From: Hydractinia symbiolongicarpus
Taxonomy: Eukaryota; Cnidaria; Hydrozoa; Anthoathecata; Hydractiniidae
Assembly: GCF_029227915.1 (NCBI RefSeq)
Contig: NC_079882.1
Location: forward strand, 20,403,001 to 20,467,000
Length of the DNA stretch: 64,000 nucleotides
Direction of reading: 5' to 3'
In this document: one piece after another, positions 35,384 to 45,079 of the stretch
Layout of the letters: every line of letters begins with the position of its first letter
Numbering within the stretch: position 1 is the stretch's first letter
Notes under the pieces: generated by a model
What the model saw: the letters and a program-made list of their open reading frames with translations, nothing else
What the model was told of the DNA's origin: nothing
Databases searched by the model: none
Program-made: the position numbers and the translations under genes

Positions 35384-36177
35384 CAGGGAATTCCACGAAG
35401 AAAACAACACGCGTGCTACACATCGCACGCGTAAATATATTTTAGAAAATTTGCGTGTGCGTTTTTTCGATTTTTTTCCTGGTTTATTTCACGCTTATCA
35501 GTCCCGTGAGTGTTCTTTAAGTGGTGTAAAAGTGCTAAATATATTAACAAAACACCTTGGTTCGTTGTAGGAAGTAATTTATAATAGGTTAAATACCATA
35601 TAATTAAATTTAAACAGTGGACGAAGAGACGCTGACACATGCCACACGTTGCACTTACTGCAATGGTCTGCCATTTTGTTTGTAGTGCTATTTATCCCAA
35701 ACCTTGTTCCCAGGGTTATATTTTCTCCGTAGGTTATCTATTATCTATAAAAATGGTAAAAATGGGAGTCATTTTTTATTTATTGAGGTTTCAAGTTTTG
35801 TTTGCTAGCTTTTGGGAGACGGCTTGTTTGGAATAGTTTAAAGTTATTTCTAGATTTAAAGTTGTTCTTTAGATTTTTAAAAGTAAAACAAGTATGTTAT
35901 GCTCTTTTATACAATTACGAATTTTAAAATAAAATGTTCAACATACATTTAATTTCACACAGGCAGAAAAAAAACACTGCGTTTAATTAACGTTTTTAAA
36001 AAAAATGTATTAACTACGCTGTAGAAAATCAACTTTTATAATTCCTTCGTTAATTTTTTTTATTTTACGCAAGTAAAGAGCGTAATTAGCGCGTGCGATG
36101 AATGGCACGCCTGAATAGCTGTTGCACATGTGTGGGCGCGTGCGCGTGCGATCGCACGCATCTCATGGAATTCCCTG
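35384..36177. mobile_element. non-autonomous DNA transposon, 794 bp (copy in unit 1)
   Basis: Terminal inverted repeats are CAGGGAATTCCACGA (left) and CAGGGAATTCCATGA (right, inverted), with one mismatch. Direct repeats ATATT flank it at 35379-35383 and 36178-36182. Subterminal regions are rich in alternating GCGTGCG/CGCACGC words. CAGGG termini resemble hAT elements, but these usually leave 8-bp duplications, so class is uncertain. No transposase frame is present. Confidence 0.7.
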
Positions 36178-36439
36178 ATATTCCTGTTAAAAACCTGTTC
36201 ATGCATGTGAACCTGCATGGTTCAAAAACAAGACTATAGATAGATAGATCGATGTGCATATTTTACATGGCTAGGCTAACAAATATCGAGGAATATACCC
36301 TGTCTATCATATGCATGAGATGAGCATTGCCACATCAAACAATTAACAACACTGACCAAGGAAATATTATATGTTATTATTACGTTATTCTTAAAGTTAT
36401 TGCCTTCTTATAGCAGTCTTTAAAACATTGGTAAGCAAT

Positions 36440-37195
36440 GTTTTAAAGATTTTTAAGCAATTTAGCAATGTTGTCCAACTTATGCAAAATACGCACATTT
36501 CCATATCTGATTAAGCAGTCATTACAAGATAAGATCATCCTGTTGTCAATGTCTTTTTGCAGGAATGGTCCTCATAATTGTATGCTGCATTCAACGCAAG
36601 GTCTCACTGGGGATTTGTATAATACACAAAAGTTCTTCTTGGTTTCGCAAATGTTTGTTTGACAAAACCTAAGGTTCTGTTTGCTTTTGATACAGCTTCT
36701 GCACATTGCTTACTAAAACTCAAAGTTGCATCATCACCGCAGCTCTGGAGACATTTCTTTTAGTACAGAAGGATACTGTTGTCAGGGCCTTGTGACTTGT
36801 TTGGAAACAATGCTTTCAGTTTGTTAAAGACAATTGTTATTTCAATAGACTCGTTTTGTATTTTTAAAATACATTTGGCAAAGGTCAGGAAGCTCTGTCA
36901 ATAATTCATGTGTAAAAAAAGCAAGGCAAAGTATTCATTGAACGTATTAGCAGTTTAAAATGATTGTGGATAATGTTACTATCTAAGTCCTGCACAGGCT
37001 CTATTGTAATGCTTTGGGTTCTTTTTTAATGTTTTTTGCTAATTTTTGCTAATGATATTTTAGCATGTTTTATTTCCTTAATAGCTCTGTTCAGTGTTGT
37101 TTTAAATTAAACATAGTCTTGATAATCTCTCGAATTGCTATAGACCCTCTGCTCTGCATCATGTAGTATTTCCATCATTGCAACCACCGAAAAAG
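36440..37195 (-). pseudogene. decayed CR1/L2-like LINE fragment (copy in unit 1)
   Basis: On the minus strand, broken frames read FNKLKALFPNKSQGPD (RT N-terminal signature), then after an internal deletion LSFSKQCAEAVSKANRTLGF and IQLWGPFLQKDID, both typical of the C-terminal part of chordate-CR1/L2-like reverse transcriptases. Stops and frame changes show it is long dead. The same fragment recurs at ~44174-44929. Confidence 0.6.
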
Positions 37196-37272
37196 AAAGT
37201 TGGACCAAATGCTGGCACTGGGAGTAATTAGTAAGGTAGAACAACTGAATAAATGCTGCCACCCCTTTTTCT

Positions 37273-37289
37273 AGTAGTAGTAGTAGTAT
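37273..37289. repeat. TAG microsatellite at 5' side of RTE-like LINE
   Basis: Short (TAG)n tract next to the 5'-truncated LINE; repeated at 45007-45023 in unit 2. Confidence 0.7.
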
Positions 37290-37345
37290 TTATTTGCTTC
37301 TATATAGATTGTACAGTATGGTGGTTTGCAACACATCATTCAGTA

Positions 37346-39363
37346 AGAGACAGAGTATAGGCTGATAACATATGAGTCAGGTGGTTGTAAGACACAGATA
37401 GATTACTTTTTGGTTAGAAAGTCAGACAAGAAAGTGGTGAAGGACGTGAAAGTTATATCGGGGGAAAAGTGTGTTTCCCAGCATAGGTTGCTGGTTTGTG
37501 ATATTATCTTGAAGAGTGTCAGAGAAGCCAAGGGAAAGTACAGGCTCCGTCGAAAAGTCTGGAAGCTGAAGGAAGAGATTGTAGCAAGACAATTTAGTGC
37601 AAAAGTTCAGCAGTTAGCCTATAATAGTCAATGTGATAGTGACAATGTTGAAAGTACTTGGACTACTTTGAAGAATTGTCTTCTAGAAGCTTCTGATGAT
37701 ACCTGTGGGTGGACGAAAGGACCAGCTAGACATAGACAGACCTGGTGGTGGAATAATGAGGTTGACCAGTGTATAAAGGAAAAGAGGAAACTTTGGAAAG
37801 AGTGGAAGTCAGGTGGTAGTAAAAATATTTACTTAGAAGCTAAGCGTCGGGCTCGTACAGCAGTGTATAAGGCAAAATCAGAAGCAGAGAGAAACAGATT
37901 TGCAGATGTGTTAAGAAGGGAAGACCAGCGCAATGAGGTATTCAAGATAGCAAAGCAAATGAAGAAGACTAATCAAGATATTGTAGGTGAGAAGTGTATA
38001 CGTAATGATGAAGGTGTTTTGGCTAGCACAGAGGAGGAGAAAAGGGTAGCTTGGAAGAATCATTATCAGAGGTTGCTTAACACTGAGTTTGATTGGGACG
38101 AGGATAATTTGTCTGATGATGATGTCGTAGAAGGGCCAGCCATGCAGATCAAGACAGAATGGGTAGTGGAGGCTATTAGGAAAATGAAGATTGGCAAGGC
38201 TGCAGGAGTATCAGGTATTGTTGCAGAGATGGTAAAAGCATCTGGATATATTGAAGTTGAGCTTATTACAAGTCTTGCTAACCAGATTATAAAGGATGGT
38301 GCTATTCCGAGTGAGTGGCAGTCGAGTGTAATAGTGAATTGTTTCAAGGGCAAGGGTGATGCATTAGAAAGGGGTAACTATAGAGGTTTGAAGTTGGTTG
38401 ATCAAGTAATAAAAGTTATTGAAAGAGTGATTGATAAGTTACTTAGAGAAAGCATTGATATAGATAAGATGCAATTTGGTTTTGTTCCAGGGCGTGGCAC
38501 TACAGATGCAATATTTTTACTCAGACAGCTTCAGGAAAAGTATTTAGGAAAGAGAAAGAATCTCTATTTTGCCTTTGTAGATTTAGAGAAAGCTTTTGAT
38601 AGAGTGCCACGTAAAGTTATTTGGTGGGCTATGAGAAAATTAGGTGTGGATGAGTGGCTAGTTACGATGGTTCAGTCTATGTACAGCAATGCTAGAAGTC
38701 GTGTCAGGATTAACGATTCACTTAGTGATGAATTTAGTGTAAATGTTGGTGTACATCAGGGTTCTGTACTTAGTCCTTTGTTGTTTATTCTAGTCTTAGA
38801 AGCGCTGTCGATGGAGTTCAGAACAGGTTGCCCATGGGAGTTATTGTATGCAGATGATTTGGTTCTCATAGCAGAGTCGATGGAAGAATTAGTTGAAAAG
38901 TTTGAGAAGTGGAAGAAAGGACTAGAAGAGAAAGGGCTGAAAGTAAACACAGCAAAGTCTAAAGTCATGATAAGTAGCATTGCAGCCAAGTGTGACCCTG
39001 TAGTTGGAAAGTGGCCTTGTGGAGTTTGCAGGAAAGGGGTTGGTAGTAACTCAATTTTTTGTCAGACTTGCAAGCATTGGGTACATAAGAAGTGCAGTAG
39101 TATTAGTGGAAGGTTAAGAGCTGGCATACAGTTTGTATGCAAGCGTTGCAAAGGTGAGATTATAGAGAATGAAGTATTTCCAGCTTTAATGATGTACAAC
39201 AGTGGCTCCTTAGAGATAGTTAAGAACTTCTGTTACTTAGGTGATATGTTGGGAAGTGAAGGGGGTGTTGGAAGAAGTGTTACTTGCAGGATAGGTTCTG
39301 CTTGGAAAAAGTTTAGAGAGTTACTTCCTTTATTGACTAGCAGAGTCCTGTCAATTGAGGTAA
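37346..39363 (+). pseudogene. RTE-like LINE ORF, truncated at both ends (unit 1)
   Basis: The frame begins inside the C-terminal end of an AP-type endonuclease (TYESGGCKTQIDYFLVRKSD, then SGEKCVSQHRLLVCD). It continues through an intact reverse transcriptase (FGFVPGRGTTDAIFLLRQL, FVDLEKAFDRVPR, HQGSVLSPLLF, YADDLVLI) and a PHD-like C4HC3 finger (CGVCRKGV..CQTCKHWVHKKC..CKRCKG). It is then cut by the 1,710-bp deletion after LTSRVLSIEV and runs into CR1 sequence (RANLFSETVSA, stop). Upstream an in-frame TAA shows 5' truncation. The unit 2 copy retains the C-terminus. Composition is less AT-rich than the neighbourhood. It is a dead insertion, not a host gene. Confidence 0.85.
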
Positions 39364-40110
39364 GAGCAAATTTGTTCAGTGAGACTGTAAGTGCATGAGA
39401 GGTGGAATGCTTACTTCGAAATCCGAACTGTTTGTTACTAATTATGTTATGATTATTTAGGAAGGATGTTAATCTAGAATGTAAAAGTTTTTCACAAATT
39501 TTATCTATGTTGGAAGAGATATCAACATGTAGTTAGTGACTTCAAAAGGGGAACCTTTGTTTTTGAAGATGGGGACTACTTTAACTAATTTTAGTGCATT
39601 TGGGAAAATACCTGTTTCCAAAGAGAGATTAAATATATCTGATTATTCAATATTTTATTTGGAATACTATTTGGTCAAGTTGCCTTGTTTGGATCCAAAG
39701 ATTTTATTATTTTTATTACCTCATGTTTCTTTATTGGAGAAAAAATAGCAGAATGGTTGTTAAGAAAATGTTTAAAAGTATTATTAGAGCGTGGGATATG
39801 TTGTCTTATTTTGTCTGCTATGGTAGTGAAATAATTATTGAATGTGTTACTTAATATGTTAGGATCAGTCTCAAGCTGATTATTAATGTTTAAAGAGATT
39901 TTAGGATGAGTTTCCTTATTCCTTTCCACACTGACTTAGAGTTATTAATATTTTGGTCAAAGAACTTTTTATAGTAATTAGTTTTACCTATACGTAAAAG
40001 ATTGACAATTTGATTTCTGTAGGATTTATACTGATTATGATAAGTATATATCTTTAAAAGTCTTATTTTTAGCTTTAATAAACAATTTCTGGTAAAAAGG
40101 AGGCTCTTAA
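39364..40110 (-). pseudogene. CR1/Jockey-like LINE fragment, internally deleted (unit 1)
   Basis: Minus-strand frames encode the region before and at the start of an RT (VWKGIRKL, LSNTFNNYFTTIADKI, VIKIIKSLDPNKA), matching 48808-49590 in unit 2 apart from a missing 28 bp at 39641/39642. The catalytic half is absent because the 1,710-bp deletion removed it. Confidence 0.75.
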
Positions 40111-40900
40111 CAGAATTAACAAAGATAAATAGTTAAATGCCATTCCAGGATAATGGATACAGGATACTGGTAGCTACAACTAGACAAAGAGAGCCAGAAG
40201 ATTCTCTAAAATGCTGCAACTTTACATGAAAATATGCTACTAGCCATATACTAAAAAGTTTTAGCCATAATTTGACTCTTTTCACCTAAAGTCTGCATTT
40301 TATTGGCTTGCAAGAGAAAATTTCATAAAAATGCAAACTTAAAACCCGTAATAAAAAATAAAATTCTTTGCATGATGGTGTTTGGCCTAACTTCCTTTAA
40401 GGTCTGTTTGCCACCAAATTTGATGGCAAACATACCTTAAAGGAAGCTAGCTAGCTAGAGAAACAAGGTCAAGCAAAATCAACCCATTAGTTCCATGAAG
40501 TGATTTTGACTACAAACCTTTTTAATTTCTGTTTTCAACCATTTGTTGTTCAGTTTTGGGTTTTTATGATTCTTTTTCTCGACTCCATGTTTTGCTGATT
40601 CAGCGTACACTCTCCGGTGCTCTCCATTATTAAAAATACAAGAAGCCCTGGGGGCTCTAAGAATTTCCACGCGCTACCAAAATATTTGATGAAAACCTGC
40701 TAATTCGTTGTGTTATTGTGCCAAACATTCGAAGGGGTTTGGTGCATGAACCTCTGAAGATAAAGCACACCAGTTACATTATATCTTACAACAAACGCAA
40801 ACAAAACGAAACGTGTCATTAAACTCACACTTTAAAAGAAATTGCTAACAAAAAATACAGCCTATCATTCATGGTTGAAAGTCTTGCAATTGAACGTTGA
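40111..40900. other. unit 1 filler between LINE fragment and tandem repeat
   Basis: No gene with family resemblance is seen. A 63-codon minus-strand frame at 40479-40670 (MEILRAPRASCIFNNGEHRR) recurs unchanged at 49951-50142 only because the segment is duplicated. The hairpin at 40391-40446 lies here. Confidence 0.5.
40391..40446. repeat. hairpin, 23-bp arms (copy in unit 1)
   Basis: CTTCCTTTAAGGTCTGTTTG CCA pairs with TGGCAAACATACCTTAAAGG AAG across a 10-base loop with one mismatch. The second copy is at 49863-49918. It may be a tiny palindromic MITE or a transcribed hairpin; nothing indicates which. Confidence 0.8.
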
Positions 40901-40909
40901 TGGTCTTAA

Positions 40910-41381
40910 ACGGCATTAGTTGACAAAAAATCAAAATTTTGATGTGACCATCATTTTCAGCATACTTTTTTTATTAACTGTGTCAATTTTTGTCGAAAAT
41001 AAAGCAGTTTTAATTTTTGGATAAATTTTGGTCTGAAATGACATTTAGGTGACAAAAAATCAAACTTTTGTACCATAATCATTTTCAGCATACTTTATTT
41101 GTTAACTGTGCCAGATTTAGCCGAAAATGAAGTGGTTTTAATTTTTGGACCAATTTTGGCCTAAAATGGCATTTAGGTGACAAAAATCAAAATTTTGATG
41201 TCACCATTTATGTTCAGCATACTTTTTTTGTCAACTTTGCCAATTTTTGTTGAAAATGAAGTAGTTTTAATTTTTGGACCAATTTTGGCCTAAAATGACA
41301 TTTAAGGTGACAAAAAACCAAAATTTTGATGTCACCATCATGTTCAGCATACTTTATTTGTTAACTGTGCCAAATTTTGTT
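40910..41381. repeat. ~129-bp tandem repeat, about 3.7 units (unit 1)
   Basis: The word AGCATACTTT recurs at 40959, 41087, 41216 and 41346, spacings of 128, 129 and 130. Each unit also has AAAATTTTGATGTCACCAT, GTTAACTGTGCCAAATTT and TTTTGGACCAATTTTGGCCT-like words. The duplication breakpoint cuts the last unit. Confidence 0.9.
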
Positions 41382-42105
41382 TTTGTTTCCAAAATTTTGC
41401 ATTATACCCATAATCAAAATGCACAAATGCCATATGGTATATATGGTGAGAGAATATTATTAACAAAATTATTCCAAAAAGATAGACTTTGGCATCACTC
41501 GTTTTTCCAGCAATTCTGGCAAAACATGTATATATTGATAATGCAATAATACCTGCTGCACTAAAATAATCAAATTTCTCTGTCCAATAGAAATCTCTTG
41601 TATGGAATACTGTTGCACAAATCCAGCCGATCATATTAATATTAAATTGCATTTTGGTTAAGGAGTAAAATTCGTAATTCTTGTTTACAAATTTTTGGTA
41701 TTGCAGCCAACCAAATATCTGTGCAATGCAGTGAAGAAATGAAAATAAAGCAGAGGCTGGCTCCTGAATACCAAAGAAACGAGTCAAGGGCCATTTTCCA
41801 AAATACTGTAGAACTGGCTGATTAAATTTTATTCTCTCCTTTGTTACATTCATCATACAGCCATACTCACAATCACTTTTGTGATTCCATAGTAGCCCCT
41901 GCAACTGCCAAGATAGAATAACCTTCTCCTTATTTCGGAAACTAGTACATTTTTCAACACATATCTGAAAATAAATATCTTTATCGCCACTTGAAGCTAA
42001 AATTTCTTTGTAAAATGAAAACACTAGATAAATACAAAATGTCAATATGAAGGTCCTCATGACACAAAAGGCACATATATAATTTGTTCTTTCTTTTAGA
42101 AGCAA
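41344..42105 (-). pseudogene. PGAP3: truncated PGAP3 copy created by the tandem duplication
   Basis: Codons 1-238 (counting from the upstream ATG) are identical to the intact gene at 34371-33385. After DYGYNAKF the frame enters breakpoint filler and satellite sequence, adding 15 unrelated residues (WKQKQNLAQLTNKVC) before a stop. The missing part includes the last membrane segments and the conserved DGHSLWHMFTIP block, so the product should not be functional. The upstream flank is duplicated too, so it may still be transcribed. Confidence 0.92.
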
Positions 42106-43117
42106 TGGTGTACTTTTTTCCTATGTGTAAATACAATTCTTCTTCTAAAAAATTTATTTAAAGTATGAATATAATATGGAAAATAAAACAATAATACTGT
42201 AAATTATTTTTTCGCAAGCCCTACCCTATTCTCCTTAAAAAATGGTGTCTCTATGCAGATATATATATTAGTACAAAAAACCATCCTGATCAACACAATA
42301 AAATTTAAGTATTTACTACATAATTACATTATATATATATATCATAATTTCCAGAATTGCACTTGAAATCTTTAAAGTGGATTTTCAATACAAAATGCAA
42401 ATCCATACTGGATCTAAATTAGAAGCACACATGCCCACTTTACAAACAGCCACCTCTCAGATTTTGCTCAAACTTTAAGGTAAGATGATATCAACCTAAA
42501 TATCTCTGCAGATATTACTCTACAAACAACAATTCTGAACTTAGGAGGTTAACAATGAAAATAGTGATAAAATAATAATACTACTTTAAAAGTATCTCTG
42601 AAAATTCACAAAATGAAAGTTCTTATTGGTCAACTTTAAAATGAAAAATTACATCTTTGTAACCTGCAAAGATTTGGGCCGTTTTTGTATTTATTTCACT
42701 TTTTCTAGTATCACATAATTTAATACATATAATTAGATCTACAAATGGCAGTAAGTTTTAAGTTTGGCAGAACAAGATGGCCACAAAAATTGTTACCATA
42801 CGACAATGACACCTTTGGCAAATATAAGACATTTATCATTGGTGGTACTGATCGTATAACTTAGCGTATTTGACACAATCCAAGGGCTTTAAAAATTTAA
42901 AATGGACATTTTTGTGTAACTCTTAGGTTGCTTGGTCCATAGGTGAGTACTTTGTGCACATCCAAACCAGTTAGGTACATGGGTGTATGCCATTTGTGCA
43001 CCTAACCATGCATCTCAATATCAGTTGTATTAAATTGCATTTGTAACAAAGCAAGGGGGGAATTGTAATGAATTAAATTCTGAATCACCATTTCTCTGTA
43101 AAACATGCCATGATATT
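42106..43117. other. duplicate of PGAP3 upstream flank (unit 2)
   Basis: Same content as 34372-35383; no gene seen. Confidence 0.5.
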
Positions 43118-43911
43118 CAGGGAATTCCACGAAGAAAACAACACGCGTGCTACACATCGCACGCGTAAATATATTTTAGAAAATTTGCGTGTGCGTTTTT
43201 TCGATTTTTTTCCTGGTTTATTTCACGCTTATCAGTCCCGTGAGTGTTCTTTAAGTGGTGTAAAAGTGCTAAATATATTAACAAAACACCTTGGTTCGTT
43301 GTAGGAAGTAATTTATAATAGGTTAAATACCATATAATTAAATTTAAACAGTGGACGAAGAGACGCTGACACATGCCACACGTTGCACTTACTGCAATGG
43401 TCTGCCATTTTGTTTGTAGTGCTATTTATCCCAAACCTTGTTCCCAGGGTTATATTTTCTCCGTAGGTTATCTATTATCTATAAAAATGGTAAAAATGGG
43501 AGTCATTTTTTATTTATTGAGGTTTCAAGTTTTGTTTGCTAGCTTTTGGGAGACGGCTTGTTTGGAATAGTTTAAAGTTATTTCTAGATTTAAAGTTGTT
43601 CTTTAGATTTTTAAAAGTAAAACAAGTATGTTATGCTCTTTTATACAATTACGAATTTTAAAATAAAATGTTCAACATACATTTAATTTCACACAGGCAG
43701 AAAAAAAACACTGCGTTTAATTAACGTTTTTAAAAAAAATGTATTAACTACGCTGTAGAAAATCAACTTTTATAATTCCTTCGTTAATTTTTTTTATTTT
43801 ACGCAAGTAAAGAGCGTAATTAGCGCGTGCGATGAATGGCACGCCTGAATAGCTGTTGCACATGTGTGGGCGCGTGCGCGTGCGATCGCACGCATCTCAT
43901 GGAATTCCCTG
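43118..43911. mobile_element. non-autonomous DNA transposon, 794 bp (copy in unit 2)
   Basis: Duplicate of the element at 35384-36177 with the same termini and ATATT flanks. It is present because of the segmental duplication, not a second insertion. Confidence 0.7.
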
Positions 43912-44173
43912 ATATTCCTGTTAAAAACCTGTTCATGCATGTGAACCTGCATGGTTCAAAAACAAGACTATAGATAGATAGATCGATGTGCATATTTTAC
44001 ATGGCTAGGCTAACAAATATCGAGGAATATACCCTGTCTATCATATGCATGAGATGAGCATTGCCACATCAAACAATTAACAACACTGACCAAGGAAATA
44101 TTATATGTTATTATTACGTTATTCTTAAAGTTATTGCCTTCTTATAGCAGTCTTTAAAACATTGGTAAGCAAT

Positions 44174-44929
44174 GTTTTAAAGATTTTTAAGCAATTTAGC
44201 AATGTTGTCCAACTTATGCAAAATACGCACATTTCCATATCTGATTAAGCAGTCATTACAAGATAAGATCATCCTGTTGTCAATGTCTTTTTGCAGGAAT
44301 GGTCCTCATAATTGTATGCTGCATTCAACGCAAGGTCTCACTGGGGATTTGTATAATACACAAAAGTTCTTCTTGGTTTCGCAAATGTTTGTTTGACAAA
44401 ACCTAAGGTTCTGTTTGCTTTTGATACAGCTTCTGCACATTGCTTACTAAAACTCAAAGTTGCATCATCACCGCAGCTCTGGAGACATTTCTTTTAGTAC
44501 AGAAGGATACTGTTGTCAGGGCCTTGTGACTTGTTTGGAAACAATGCTTTCAGTTTGTTAAAGACAATTGTTATTTCAATAGACTCGTTTTGTATTTTTA
44601 AAATACATTTGGCAAAGGTCAGGAAGCTCTGTCAATAATTCATGTGTAAAAAAAGCAAGGCAAAGTATTCATTGAACGTATTAGCAGTTTAAAATGATTG
44701 TGGATAATGTTACTATCTAAGTCCTGCACAGGCTCTATTGTAATGCTTTGGGTTCTTTTTTAATGTTTTTTGCTAATTTTTGCTAATGATATTTTAGCAT
44801 GTTTTATTTCCTTAATAGCTCTGTTCAGTGTTGTTTTAAATTAAACATAGTCTTGATAATCTCTCGAATTGCTATAGACCCTCTGCTCTGCATCATGTAG
44901 TATTTCCATCATTGCAACCACCGAAAAAG
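44174..44929 (-). pseudogene. decayed CR1/L2-like LINE fragment (copy in unit 2)
   Basis: Duplicate of 36440-37195 with the same broken RT pieces. Confidence 0.6.
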
Positions 44930-45079
44930 AAAGTTGGACCAAATGCTGGCACTGGGAGTAATTAGTAAGGTAGAACAACTGAATAAATGCTGCCACCCCT
45001 TTTTCTAGTAGTAGTAGTAGTATTTATTTGCTTCTATATAGATTGTACAGTATGGTGGTTTGCAACACATCATTCAGTA

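Larger units (their letters stand above)
33657..41381. repeat. tandem duplication unit 1 (7,725 bp, with internal deletions)
   Basis: This stretch matches 41391-50853 at constant offsets: 7,734 up to 39363, 9,444 up to 39641 and 9,472 after it. The shifts correspond to a 1,710-bp (47098-48807) and a 28-bp (49086-49113) segment present only in unit 2. Reading side by side I noticed one substitution (G at 38648, A at 46382), so the copies are almost identical. Units are joined head to tail through 9 bp of extra sequence (41382-41390). Confidence 0.95.

Noticed and set aside
40479-40670. 63-codon minus-strand frame conserved at 49951-50142
   Set aside because: The identity comes from the segmental duplication and is not evidence of selection; no family match.
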